A stretch of 64,000 nt of DNA from an uncultured Oscillospiraceae bacterium (GTDB lineage Bacteria > Bacillota > Clostridia > Oscillospirales > Ruminococcaceae), in assembly GCA_949743955.1 (NCBI GenBank), contig CATJVQ010000035.1, positions 1-64,000 of the forward strand, written 5' to 3'. Made by a program: the position numbers and the translations under genes. Below the pieces are notes generated by a model. It saw only the letters and a program-made list of their open reading frames with translations, had not been told where the DNA came from and searched no databases. How positions within the stretch are numbered: position 1 is the stretch's first letter; every line of letters starts with the position of its first letter. Below, one piece after another: positions 9,547 through 18,055 of this stretch.

Positions 9547-10259
9547 GCTTCCTCCTCCCCCTCCTCAATCTGGCGGTACAGCTCGGCGATGACATCGCTG
9601 AGCCCGCCCAGCGAATCAATGAGCCCCTCCTCGACAGCCTTCTCCCCGTCGAGCACGGTGCCCATATCCATCGTCAGTTCCCCGGAGTTCATCATCAGTT
9701 CCCGGAAGCGATCCGGGGTGATGCGGGAATTTTCACACACAAAGCGCACGATGCGCTCCTGCATGCGGTCGAAATAGGAGAGTGTCTGCGGCACGCCGAG
9801 GACCAGCCCGTTCATGCGCACGGGGTGGACAGTCATCGTGGCGGAGGGTGCGATAAAGGACCGCTTCGCGCTCACGGCGAGCGGGACGCCAATGGAATGC
9901 CCCCCGCCGAGCACAAGCGAGACGGTGGGCTTTTTCATGCCGGAGATGAGCTCCGCGATGGCGAGCCCGGCCTCCACATCGCCGCCGACGGTGTTGAGGA
10001 TGATGATGAGCCCCCTGATTTCGGGATCCTGCTCGATGGCGACAAGCTGCGGGATGACGTGCTCATATTTGGTGGTTTTGTTCTGCTGGGGGAGGATGTA
10101 GTGCCCCTCGATCTGCCCGACAATGGTCAGGCAGTGGATGGTATGCTTTCCCTTGGTCTCGGTCAGCGAACCGGTGCTTTCGATCTGTTCGCGCTGTTCC
10201 TTGGTGGGGGTTGCTTCCTCCTCATCGTTCTCCTGCGGGCGATCTTCTTCCGTTCTCAT
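9543..10259 (-). CDS. ClpP-like serine protease, TepA family
   Basis: The protein (about 238 residues) has a charged N-terminal tail (about 1-35) and then a ClpP/crotonase-type fold. The oxyanion and nucleophile region is visible as [18 protein letters not shown] and [15 protein letters not shown], the Ser of GHS being the likely nucleophile, with HPVRMNG corresponding to the family's His region. TepA-type proteins were linked to protein translocation and spore formation in Bacillus. The ATG at 10259 lies 8 bases after GGAGG; in-frame TTG 10274 and ATG 10265 are too close to that site. A small hairpin (AAAGCGG/CCGCTTT, 10273-10296) lies directly upstream of the ribosome site. Confidence 0.88.
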   Translation of the reverse strand: MRTEEDRPQENDEEEATPTKEQREQIESTGSLTETKGKHTIHCLTIVGQIEGHYILPQQNKTTKYEHVIPQLVAIEQDPEIRGLIIILNTVGGDVEAGLAIAELISGMKKPTVSLVLGGGHSIGVPLAVSAKRSFIAPSATMTVHPVRMNGLVLGVPQTLSYFDRMQERIVRFVCENSRITPDRFRELMMNSGELTMDMGTVLDGEKAVEEGLIDSLGGLSDVIAELYRQIEEGEEEA

Positions 10260-10326
10260 GCGCATGGCCTCCAAAGCGGTGAGTTTTCCGCTTTAGTTTG
10301 GCCCGCGCGGGAAGGATTTATCCGTT

Positions 10327-10827
10327 TTAATAGCCTTCCCCCGGGGAGAGGGACTCATCCTTCTCGATCCACGCGCCGGCGACGTCGATCGTGCGGTAGC
10401 TCTCCCGGCTGTCGCGCACGACAACGGTGCGGATGCCCGCGTTGATGATGAGGCGCCGGCACATCGAACAGGGGAGCGTGTCCGCCACGAGCTCGCCTGT
10501 CTCATAATGGAGGCACGCCAAGTACAGTGTCGCGCCGATCATCTGCTCGCGGGCGGCGTTGATGATGGCGTTGGCCTCGGCGTGGACGGAGCGGCACAAT
10601 TCATACCGCTGCCCCTGCGGCACGCCCAGCGCCCGGCGCGTACAGGCGCCCAGGTCGCTGCAATTCGCTCGTCCGCGCGGCGCGCCAACATAGCCAGTGG
10701 AGAGGATAGCGTCGTTTTTCACGATGATCGCCCCGAAGTTCCGGCGCAGGCATGTCCCGCGCGAGGCGACTGTCTGGGCGATGTCCAGATAGTAGTTGGT
10801 TTTGTCTCTGCGCTGCATGTGTGCCAT
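10327..10827 (-). CDS. Deoxycytidylate/cytidine deaminase family protein
   Basis: A zinc-dependent deaminase of about 166 residues. The zinc and catalytic motif HAEANAI and the second zinc motif PCSMC are intact, and the ASRGTCLRRNFGAIIVKND..STGYVGAPRG segment is typical of dCMP deaminases, which make dUMP for thymidylate synthesis; ComEB of competence loci is closely similar. Start chosen at ATG 10827 (MAHMQRRDK) behind AAAGGGGAC; the frame extends further without a ribosome site. It stands upstream of tepA in the same direction. Confidence 0.9.
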   Translation of the reverse strand: MAHMQRRDKTNYYLDIAQTVASRGTCLRRNFGAIIVKNDAILSTGYVGAPRGRANCSDLGACTRRALGVPQGQRYELCRSVHAEANAIINAAREQMIGATLYLACLHYETGELVADTLPCSMCRRLIINAGIRTVVVRDSRESYRTIDVAGAWIEKDESLSPGEGY

Positions 10828-10954
10828 ATGCGCTGTCCCCTTTCCCTGCGCTCCGTTATACGGGGCCCTCCTATTTATTTTATCCGAAAGAGGGGGACAA
10901 TGCAATCGTTTTCGTATGGTTGGCGGGGAATTTGAATCATTTTATTCGGCGGAA

Positions 10955-10992
10955 ATAAAAAGCGGGCAGCGGACTGTCCGTCCGCTGCCCGA
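10955..10992 (-). terminator. Terminator of the GntR-type regulator gene
   Basis: CGGGCAGCGGAC and GTCCGCTGCCCG form a perfect stem, followed on the minus strand by CTTTTTATTT. Confidence 0.85.
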
Positions 10993-10999
10993 TCCGTTT

Positions 11000-12538
11000 T
11001 TACAATGTGCCCAGTTTGGAAAAAGAGCGGATGCTCATGCTGAGAAATTGTGCCGCATTTTCCGCTGTCAGTTTTTTTCTCAGAATCAAATCCAGAATCT
11101 GCGGAATTGAACCCTGCCAGTATCCGGTTCGGACAAAATCAAGCGCCTGATTATAGCCGACCGGATACGTATGCGGGACCGCCGTTTCCAGCGCCCGAAC
11201 CGCAGGATGCAGACTCTGCGGCACCTTCTTTAAAATATCTTCCACATCATACAGTTCAATCGGCGGCAGCGTCCCCATCCGGTTCAGATAGGGGTGCAGG
11301 TTTTCCGGCTCGCACACAAACGCGATGAGATCCCATGCGGCCTGTGGATTCTCGCAGATGGAGGAGATGCACAGCGGCATTCCGCCCATAAAGGTGAAGG
11401 AATTGGCCGGGCCGGCCGGGAAAGCGGCCAGTCCATAGGTCTGCTGGCCGCCGGCCGAGCTGTCCAGCAGCCATGTGTAGACAGCCGGGTGTGCAATCAT
11501 CATGGAGATCTGCCCTTTGACAAGCATGGAGGTAATATCCCTCGCCGACAGATCGAACATATTGGGCGGGCAGATTTTTTCCTCGAGCGCCAGACCGGTG
11601 TACCAGTGCAGGGCGTCTATAAATTCCGGCTCCTCTGTCGCGGGGAGGACACGGCCGTTATCAATCCGGAACATGCGGCCGCCGCGCTGGATAAGCCAGG
11701 GCATCATATCCTGAAGGGTCTGCGGCTCATGGCTGGTGGAATAAGCATAGGCGTAGAGCCCCTGCTCAGGATTGCTGAGCATTTTTCCCACTTCGACAAA
11801 CGTATCGTGCGTAAGCGGGCGTTCCTCCGGATCGGGAATTCCCGCATTTTGAAAATGATCGCGCCGGTAAATCAGCAGGCGTGTCTCAGAAAAAAGCGGG
11901 TAACCGTAGAGCTTACCGTCATGCACATAGGCGTTCAGTCCGTACCGAGCACAGCGCGCCTTTATCCGCTCGAGCTTTTGCGGGGCAATGAACTCATCGA
12001 GCGGCCGGATGATCCCCATGCGCGCCAGAATGCCCACAGCGTCGTTGCTTACGGAGAAAATGTCCGGCATTGATTTGTCGACAAATTTGTTTACAATATT
12101 CTCAATCGCGTCGTACCAGTTGTTCCAGTGTACCAGTTCAATATTCCAGCCGCTGCGTGTCGTATATTCGTCGAAGGCCTTAAGGAGAAACAGATCGGTC
12201 AGCCCCTCCTCCATCGCTATCTGGAGCTTCTTCGCCGCGGAGGTTTTGACAGAGGGAGGGGTAAAGCCATCGTCATTCTCGAACCACTCCTTCTTCATGA
12301 TCCGGCTGACAAACGTCCCCTTAGGGCGCACGCGCTCCACCATTCCGACTGTTTCCAATTCATCCAGCGCGCGGCGGATGGTAGGGCGGCTGATCCGAAG
12401 CTCTCTGCTCAATTCCAATTCATTTGGCATACGGGAGCCGAGAGGATATTCCCCGCTTTTTATCCGGTTGCTGATGATCAGGCGCACCTGACTGTGTAGA
12501 GGAATAGACAGCTCCCGGTTGATCAGATCTTCTCCCAC
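11000..12538 (-). CDS. GntR-type DNA-binding domain fused to an ABC solute-binding-protein domain
   Basis: The first 80 residues are a GntR winged helix (PLHSQVRLIISNRIKSGEYP, PNELELSRELRISRPTIRRAL, ERVRPKGTFVSR). Residues about 98-510 read as a family 1 extracellular sugar-binding protein (MalE-like): FVDKSMPDIFSVS, KLYGYPLFSETRLLIYRRD, GKMLSNPEQGLYAYAY, MLVKGQISMMIAHPAVYTW, GLAAFPAGP. There is no signal peptide, so the binding domain is cytoplasmic and would act as the ligand sensor. Start is GTG 12538 with GGGGCGGTGG upstream. The gene follows the FGGY kinase and MalG permease genes and probably regulates that sugar locus. The domain pairing is unlike the usual UTRA, FCD or LacI-like partners of GntR. 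Confidence 0.88.
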   Translation of the reverse strand: MGEDLINRELSIPLHSQVRLIISNRIKSGEYPLGSRMPNELELSRELRISRPTIRRALDELETVGMVERVRPKGTFVSRIMKKEWFENDDGFTPPSVKTSAAKKLQIAMEEGLTDLFLLKAFDEYTTRSGWNIELVHWNNWYDAIENIVNKFVDKSMPDIFSVSNDAVGILARMGIIRPLDEFIAPQKLERIKARCARYGLNAYVHDGKLYGYPLFSETRLLIYRRDHFQNAGIPDPEERPLTHDTFVEVGKMLSNPEQGLYAYAYSTSHEPQTLQDMMPWLIQRGGRMFRIDNGRVLPATEEPEFIDALHWYTGLALEEKICPPNMFDLSARDITSMLVKGQISMMIAHPAVYTWLLDSSAGGQQTYGLAAFPAGPANSFTFMGGMPLCISSICENPQAAWDLIAFVCEPENLHPYLNRMGTLPPIELYDVEDILKKVPQSLHPAVRALETAVPHTYPVGYNQALDFVRTGYWQGSIPQILDLILRKKLTAENAAQFLSMSIRSFSKLGTL

Positions 12539-14060
12539 AAAACCACCGCCCCTTTGACGCTGAACGTTCCCTGATTTCTACTGCCGCCGGTACAGTCCGG
12601 CAGCCTCCGCCGCTTTGTAAAGCGCCGCGCTGAACCATTTCGTGATAGGCCGGTATTGGGCGGGGTTCATAGCAGTGTGATATACGGCACAGCCGCCCCG
12701 CCGCCTCCCGGACGCCGGAAAACATCCCGCAGCCCACGCCCGCTAGGATAGCCGCTCCCAGAACGGCGCAGTCCGTTTGTTCCGGAACAGCCACCTTCCG
12801 CCCGCAGACATCAGCCAGAATCTGCATCCAGAGGCGCGAACGCGCAGCGCCGCCGCTGACAAAAAGCCTTTCCGGCAGGAGCCCCCATTCCCCCAGAAGG
12901 GCCACATTGCGGGCAATATCCGCCGATACCCCTTCCAGCGCAGCCCTCGCGATATCCGCCCGCCGTGTGGACAATGTCAGCCCCAGAAGTGTTCCTCTGG
13001 CGCCCGGATTCCAGTATGGGCATGCCGCCCCCTCAAAATAGGGCAGCAATGTCAGTCCGCCCGCTCCGGGCAGGGAGTACGCCTCGATATCGTTATCAAT
13101 TTCCGCAAGCGGCGCGCCCCCATACAGCTCCGCGCGGACCCACTCCATCAGTTTGCCCGTGGCCAGCATGGCCCCTTCGAGCACCCACAGGCCCGGGACC
13201 GCCGCGCGATGGCAGACCATGCGGCGCAGCGGATCCAGAACCGGACGATCGCAGACAGCCAGCAGGTTCGCCGCTGTCCCGATGCCTGTCTCCACGTCGC
13301 CCGCAGAGACAGCACCTGCTCCAAGCGCCGCGCACTGCTGATCGCCGCCGCCGCTGACAAGAGCGACTTTCCCCATCCCCCAGCGGCGGCAGAGGGTTTC
13401 GTTCAGCGTCCCGACTACGGTTCCCGGCTCCACAAGCTCGGGCAGGCGCTCCTTTCCTAGGCCGCTGTAACGCATCAGCTCATCGCTCCACATGCCGCCG
13501 GAGAGATCGAAGAGCATGGTCTGGCAGGCATTGGAAACATCCAGAAAATGCCGGCCCGCTCCAAGCCGGCACAATACAAAGTCATGCACCAGCCCGAAAC
13601 AAGCCGTCCTTCCAAAAATGTCCGGTTCTTTTTCCCGAAGCCACAGGATGAAAGCAAGTGTCCAAATCGTGCTGACCGGGACGCCGGTGATTTCGTAGAC
13701 CCGGGCCGCGCCCACTTCCCTCTCCAAGCGGGCGCACTGTTCCCCGCTGCGCGAATCCATCCAGGTGATGGCGTTGCGCAGCGGGCTGCCCTGGCTGTCT
13801 GTGCAAATCAGCGTGTCCCGCTGTGTGGAGAGGGACAGCGCCCGGATGTCTTTCCGGTCTCCCGAAAAGCGGTCCAGGACCCTGTCCACTGCGGTGACAA
13901 CAGCCTGCCAGAGATCCTCCGGACTCTGTTCCGCCCAGCCGGCATGCGGAAAGAAAAGCGGATACTCTACAGTTGATTTTACCATGTTCTTCCCATCATT
14001 GTCAATCAACATGGCTTTTACTGCCGTTGTCCCGATGTCGATCCCCAATACGTAATCCAT
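12420..14060 (-). CDS. FGGY-family sugar kinase (xylulokinase-like), frameshifted 3' end
   Basis: An ATP-dependent sugar kinase: N-terminal GIDIGTTAVKAMLID phosphate loop, SLSTQRDT, ITWMDSRSGEQ, SGGGDQQCAALGAG, LPYFEGAACPYWNPGARG and LFVSGGAARSRLWMQILAD, all in the order of xylulokinases. Family members are about 490-500 residues; this frame gives 546 and runs 119 bases into the regulator gene. Up to about 12637 the protein looks normal. In the neighbouring frame the DNA then encodes SAALYKAAEAAGLYRRQ and a stop at 12578, the tail expected for this family. A one-base insertion near 12634-12638 (or a sequence error) therefore replaced the natural C-terminus. The substrate is unknown. It follows malG by a few bases. 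Confidence 0.88.
   Translation of the reverse strand: MDYVLGIDIGTTAVKAMLIDNDGKNMVKSTVEYPLFFPHAGWAEQSPEDLWQAVVTAVDRVLDRFSGDRKDIRALSLSTQRDTLICTDSQGSPLRNAITWMDSRSGEQCARLEREVGAARVYEITGVPVSTIWTLAFILWLREKEPDIFGRTACFGLVHDFVLCRLGAGRHFLDVSNACQTMLFDLSGGMWSDELMRYSGLGKERLPELVEPGTVVGTLNETLCRRWGMGKVALVSGGGDQQCAALGAGAVSAGDVETGIGTAANLLAVCDRPVLDPLRRMVCHRAAVPGLWVLEGAMLATGKLMEWVRAELYGGAPLAEIDNDIEAYSLPGAGGLTLLPYFEGAACPYWNPGARGTLLGLTLSTRRADIARAALEGVSADIARNVALLGEWGLLPERLFVSGGAARSRLWMQILADVCGRKVAVPEQTDCAVLGAAILAGVGCGMFSGVREAAGRLCRISHCYEPRPIPAYHEMVQRGALQSGGGCRTVPAAVEIRERSASKGRWFCGRRSDQPGAVYSSTQSGAPDHQQPDKKRGISSRLPYAK
12578..12638 (-). other. Out-of-frame original C-terminus of the FGGY kinase
   Basis: Codons in the frame one base away read SAALYKAAEAAGLYRRQ then TAG at 12580-12578. 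Using this stop leaves a normal 39-base gap before the regulator's GTG, unlike the overlapping longer frame. Confidence 0.65.
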
Positions 14061-14064
14061 GTCT

Positions 14065-14889
14065 TCACCCCTTGACCGCCACGGCGGAAAGGCCGCTGAT
14101 CAGATTCTTTGAAAAGAACGAGAAGAAGACCAGTATCGGAATGGTCCCCACGGAGAGGCCCAGGATCTGGGCGCCGTAGTCGTTGCGGAACCCTGTGGAG
14201 AGGCCCTTGATCCCCAGCGGCAGTGTAAACAGCGCCTCCTTGTTGAGCACGACAAGAGGCACAAGCAGCGCGTTCCAGCTCCACAAGAACGAGAGCAGGG
14301 CCAGTGTCATGACTGCCGGCCGCAGGAAGGGCAGCGCAATTCTGAAAAAGATGGCATATTCGTTGCACCCGTCGATACGGGCGCTCTCGATCACCTCGTT
14401 GGGGATAGCGTCGCCGATAAACGAGGTCATCCAGAAGACGCCGAAAGCGCTTGCCCCGTTGGGCAGGATGATGGGCCAGAGGCTGCCCAGAAGGTGCAGG
14501 CTCCTCATCTCGATCATAAACGCTATCAGGCCGAGCTGTGTCGGGATCATCAGGGTCAGCAGGACGAAACCGTAGAGAACCTTTTTTAGGCGGAATTCAT
14601 ATTTGGAAATAGCATACCCGCACATGGCGCTGATGATGACACAGAGCACACACGAACCCGCCGCCGCCAGAATCGAGTTTCGGTAATAGGTGAGGATGGG
14701 CACGGTGAAGAGTGTCTTCATATTCTGCATCATGTAGTTGCCCGGTACGATCTTGATCCCGGTAAACAGATCGTTGATATAATAGGTCCCCATCACCATC
14801 ATCGAATAGAACGGGAACAGTGCGATGACGGAGAGCAGTGCCATGAAGAGGATCGCAGCTGCCCGCGGAGGTGTCAGCCGTTTGTTCAT
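14065..14889 (-). CDS. Sugar ABC transporter permease, MalG type (orphan)
   Basis: About 274 residues with six membrane helices and the permease EAA loop EVIESARIDGCNEYAIFFRIALP that contacts the ATPase. It would form the membrane channel with a MalF partner. The start at ATG 14889 (MNKRLTPPRAA) has GAAAGGCGG upstream; the longer frame to 15066 runs into the insertion element and is rejected. No MalF gene or solute-binding protein precedes it: the IS110-type element begins within about 80 bases. The kinase gene follows, so this is the remains of a sugar uptake operon. A complete unrelated importer lies at 22277-25939. Confidence 0.9.
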   Translation of the reverse strand: MNKRLTPPRAAAILFMALLSVIALFPFYSMMVMGTYYINDLFTGIKIVPGNYMMQNMKTLFTVPILTYYRNSILAAAGSCVLCVIISAMCGYAISKYEFRLKKVLYGFVLLTLMIPTQLGLIAFMIEMRSLHLLGSLWPIILPNGASAFGVFWMTSFIGDAIPNEVIESARIDGCNEYAIFFRIALPFLRPAVMTLALLSFLWSWNALLVPLVVLNKEALFTLPLGIKGLSTGFRNDYGAQILGLSVGTIPILVFFSFFSKNLISGLSAVAVKG

Positions 14890-14964
14890 GAGTATAATCC
14901 GCCTTTCTGCGAAAGGCACCGACGGGGTTATGAAACGCAGGTGCTTTCGCCTAAAAATGATGTT

Positions 14965-15190
14965 TGCTATACTATCCACGGAAGCGTTCGGTACACTACA
15001 GAAACCGTGGAGGTGAGTGGCGGGGCTGTATAGCGGCAACCCCGCATGTGTATATGGTTCGGTCACCCGTTAAGGCATCAACGAATGGCGCAGTACAGTA
15101 GCCCGTAAACTTATCTCTTTCAAATCGACTCGATTTTGCCGGGTGGCCAGTCCCTGCCGAACCTTCTCAATATGCGTTTGGAGGGATTAC
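14965..15190 (+). ncRNA. Candidate bridge RNA region of the IS110 element
   Basis: An extended -10 (TGC-TATACT, 14965-14973) would start a transcript near 14980. The RNA begins with a stem CCACGG (14976)/CCGTGG (15005-15010), followed by a stem-loop GCGGGG/CCCCGC (about 15019-15045) with an internal loop, and further structured bases before the transposase. IS110-group elements are known to make a bridge RNA from this upstream region whose loops pair with target and donor DNA. Presence of the RNA is inferred from position and folding. Confidence 0.5.
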
Positions 15191-16453
15191 ATGGCCTTCA
15201 AAATTCTTCGCAAGAACTGCTGTGGACTGGACGTTCATAAAACCTGGATATTTGCCTGTATTGGGATTACCGATTCCAATGGCCAGACAGAGTACAAGCA
15301 GGCTCGCTTCTCCTCGTTCTCCAAAGGATTACAGGATTTGGCTGACTGGCTTGCGAAATACTCTTGTTCGGACGTCTGTATGGAGTCCACAGGGAAATAC
15401 TGGATTCCTGTGTTCAACATTCTCGAAAAGACCTGTTGGGTTACCCTGGCCCACCCCAAGTACACGAAACCGCAGAAAGGCAACAAAACTGACCGTAAAG
15501 ACGCCAAATGGATTTGTGACCTGTATATGTGCGGCATGATCAAGCCCAGCTTTATTCCGCCGCCTGACATCCGTCAGCTCCGTGACCTGATGAGGTACCG
15601 TATGAAGCTTACCAACATACTGACCGGGGAAAAGAACCGCGCTCAAAACTGCCTGACTATTTCCAATCTGAAACTGGACGATGTGTTTTCTGACGTGTTT
15701 GGAAAATCCTCACGTTCCATCATCCAACATATGCTGGAACATCCCGGCGAACAGTTTGACGTATCCCCGTTTATTGACCGGCGTTGCAGGCACCCTGTTG
15801 AAGAAATTCAGGCTGCTGTTGACGGGGCAATATCCCGTGAGCAGGCGGCTAAACTCAAGGAATGCTTACTGCACATCGATCAACTCAAGGAACACCAGAC
15901 ACATATTGAAACCGAAATTCTTCGGCTTGCTAAACCCTACCCGTACCAACTGGAACTGGCCCGCACGGTTCCCGGTTTCTCTGCCGCCCCGTTGACTGCT
16001 GTTGCTCTCATCTCAGAAATTGGCGTGGATATGTCTGTATTTCCCTCTGCAAAACACCTGGTTTCCTGGGCCGGGTGCTGCCCTCGCAATGACCAGAGCA
16101 ACAAGAAAGTAAAATCCACCCGTATTTCCCGTGCCGGATGCTACTTGAAGCCCTTGTTAGTCCAGGTTGCAAATGCTGTCATCAAATCCGACAAGTATCC
16201 CGAATGCAGGGAACGCTACCGTAGGCTCAAGGCCCGCCGCGGGCACAAGAAGGCAATCATCGCCGTGTGCCGGATGCTCCTGACCGCTATCTGGAACGTC
16301 CTTTCCAAGCTGGAGCCTTATTCCGCAAAAGGCTATCTCGCTGACAAAATCACTGAGCATTCCGTTGTGATTTCCAAGGCTCAGGGGCTGGAACTACTCC
16401 GTAAGCGGGGATATATTTTCTCTGATGAAGTAAATATCCCTGATGCAACTTAG
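15191..16453 (+). CDS. IS110-family transposase (recombinase)
   Basis: A 420-residue protein with an N-terminal RuvC-like DEDD domain (CGLDVHKTW with the first Asp at residue 14, CMESTGKYW, GNKTDRKDAKW), a coiled middle region, and the C-terminal Tnp_20 part (ARTVPGFSAAPLTAVALISEIG, FPSAKHLVSWAG, STRISRAGCYLK, the Ser of which fits the catalytic serine region). It cuts and rejoins DNA under guidance of a bridge RNA. ATG 15191 follows GGAGGGATTAC. The frame is intact, so the element may still be active. Confidence 0.95.
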   Translation: MAFKILRKNCCGLDVHKTWIFACIGITDSNGQTEYKQARFSSFSKGLQDLADWLAKYSCSDVCMESTGKYWIPVFNILEKTCWVTLAHPKYTKPQKGNKTDRKDAKWICDLYMCGMIKPSFIPPPDIRQLRDLMRYRMKLTNILTGEKNRAQNCLTISNLKLDDVFSDVFGKSSRSIIQHMLEHPGEQFDVSPFIDRRCRHPVEEIQAAVDGAISREQAAKLKECLLHIDQLKEHQTHIETEILRLAKPYPYQLELARTVPGFSAAPLTAVALISEIGVDMSVFPSAKHLVSWAGCCPRNDQSNKKVKSTRISRAGCYLKPLLVQVANAVIKSDKYPECRERYRRLKARRGHKKAIIAVCRMLLTAIWNVLSKLEPYSAKGYLADKITEHSVVISKAQGLELLRKRGYIFSDEVNIPDAT

Positions 16454-16552
16454 ACCCTTTTCTTTCATCTACTTTTTTGGCGCTCTTTTGAGGGCCTGGT
16501 TTATTGCGCCCTTTTCCTGCTGCGCTCGTCATTCAGCCTGTTTCAAACTTGT

Positions 16553-17935
16553 GTCCTCCTTTACTGCGGGGGAAACGAATCCTATGTGGGGATGGTCGAA
16601 GGGATCCCGGAGAAGCTGGAGTATGGGTGGAAATCCTTCCGCGAGGATTTCAAAAGTACCTGCCGCCGGCTCGATCCGGAGCGGTTTTATCTGGAATCCT
16701 CCCCCTGCGGCGGGGATTACCCGAGCGATCCCCGGGAAGGGGACAGCCATCCGCTCTATTATACTTACCGTCATGCCGTGGTGCAGTATCCGCTCTTCAT
16801 TTCTGAGCAGGCGCGGTCCACCACCGGGCCGCTGCGCAGTCTGCGCCGTTTCATGACCGGCGAGGAGCTCTGGCCGAAGGGATATGTCAACCAGGTGACA
16901 GCCGGGCAGTATAACCCGACCTACAATATCTCCTATCCCGACAAGCCCTATTATCAGTACGATCCCGACTATCAGGAAAAGTATCAGGTGGGCTGGTCTG
17001 TTCCGCAACTGCGGGAAGATACGCTGTTCATGGTAACAAGCTGGAAAAAGGTCCCCATTCCGGAGACCTGGTGGCGCAGGGCTGCCTCGTTCTTCGCTTC
17101 GGAATGCGGCCCTCTGGAACGCTTCTTCGACGCGGAAAATATTGAGGAACTGATTTACCGGGTCAACGCTGCGACCGCCTGGTTCTTTAAGGACGATGCC
17201 GAGCGTATCCGGCGGGGAAAGCCCCACTATGAAGCCGGAGAACCGCGGCGCTGCCAGGGATATATCTATGTCAAGCTCAACGATACCTGGCCGCAGTTTT
17301 ACTGCACCCTCATCGACTTTTTTCAGGAGGTTTACATCCCCTATTACCAGTACCGCCGTTCTTTAAGCCCGGTACTGCTGTCGTTCGATTTTCAGGACCG
17401 TATCTTCCTGTGGGGAGTCAACGATACCTCTGAGGAAGTACAGGGCACGCTTCATGTCCGTGTATTCAGCCAGATCCGCAACCGTGTTGTCAATGAATTT
17501 TTTATCCCCGTTTCTATCGAGGCCGGAGAGTCCAAGGTCCTTACCTCGTTGGACAGAGTGTGCCCCATTGTAACGGAATCCGTTGTACATGCGGTCCTCA
17601 CCGGAGCGGACGGGAAGGTACTCTCCTCCTCCGATACGCTGGTGGATATGGAACGCCACCAGACCTTCCCGCAGGCGAAGCTGTCTCTTCAGGCGGAGGG
17701 GAATACGCTGATCCTCCGCACGGACCGCTATGCCCACTGCGTGGAGATCACAGGCAGTGAAGACGGCGACGAATTCGGCTGGTATTTTTCGGACAACTAC
17801 TTTAACCTTCTCCCCTATGAAGAAAAACGAGTGGAGATTCTTGGGCATCATACAAAGGGGGGCATTCGCGCCAAAGCGCATTATTCCAGCCATATAACCG
17901 AAACCGAGTATACGGCTCCCCACTGCCGGTTATAG
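16553..17935 (+). pseudogene. Glycoside hydrolase family 2 (beta-mannosidase-like), 5' part missing
   Basis: The frame carries the second half of a GH2 exo-glycosidase: LLYCGGNESY near 16556-16585, where NE holds the acid/base Glu, and YPLFISEQARS, where the Glu fits the nucleophile, followed by C-terminal beta domains to 17935. A family member would be around 850-1000 residues; about 460 remain. The signal and sugar-binding domains plus the first half of the barrel are missing, replaced by the insertion element. In-frame codons upstream of 16553 do not look like GH2 sequence and end at a TAG at 16451. An internal GTG (16586) could be translated but would give a truncated, probably inactive protein. 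Confidence 0.82.
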
Positions 17936-18055
17936 TCCCAAAAAAATTCCGCTATATGAGCAGAGTACAGGAATTCTCTGAATTTCCTACCTTTCCTTTT
18001 CCCACTGAAATGATAAAATAAAGGAAAAGGAAGGTTTGGAAAGGAGATATGCCTG

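Larger units (their letters stand above)
14930..16545 (+). mobile_element. IS110-family insertion element (ends approximate)
   Basis: A single IS110-type transposase gene with a long structured non-coding left part. IS110 elements lack terminal inverted repeats, so the borders can only be bracketed: the left end lies between the malG ribosome site (about 14920) and the promoter at 14965-14973; the right end lies between the transposase stop (16453) and the resumption of glycoside hydrolase coding near 16553. Both flanking genes are damaged: malG has lost its partners and the hydrolase its 5' part. Confidence 0.8.

Noticed and set aside
14889-15066. N-terminal extension of the MalG permease
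   Set aside because: The extra 59 codons lie in the IS110 left end and have no ribosome site; the start at 14889 fits the family.
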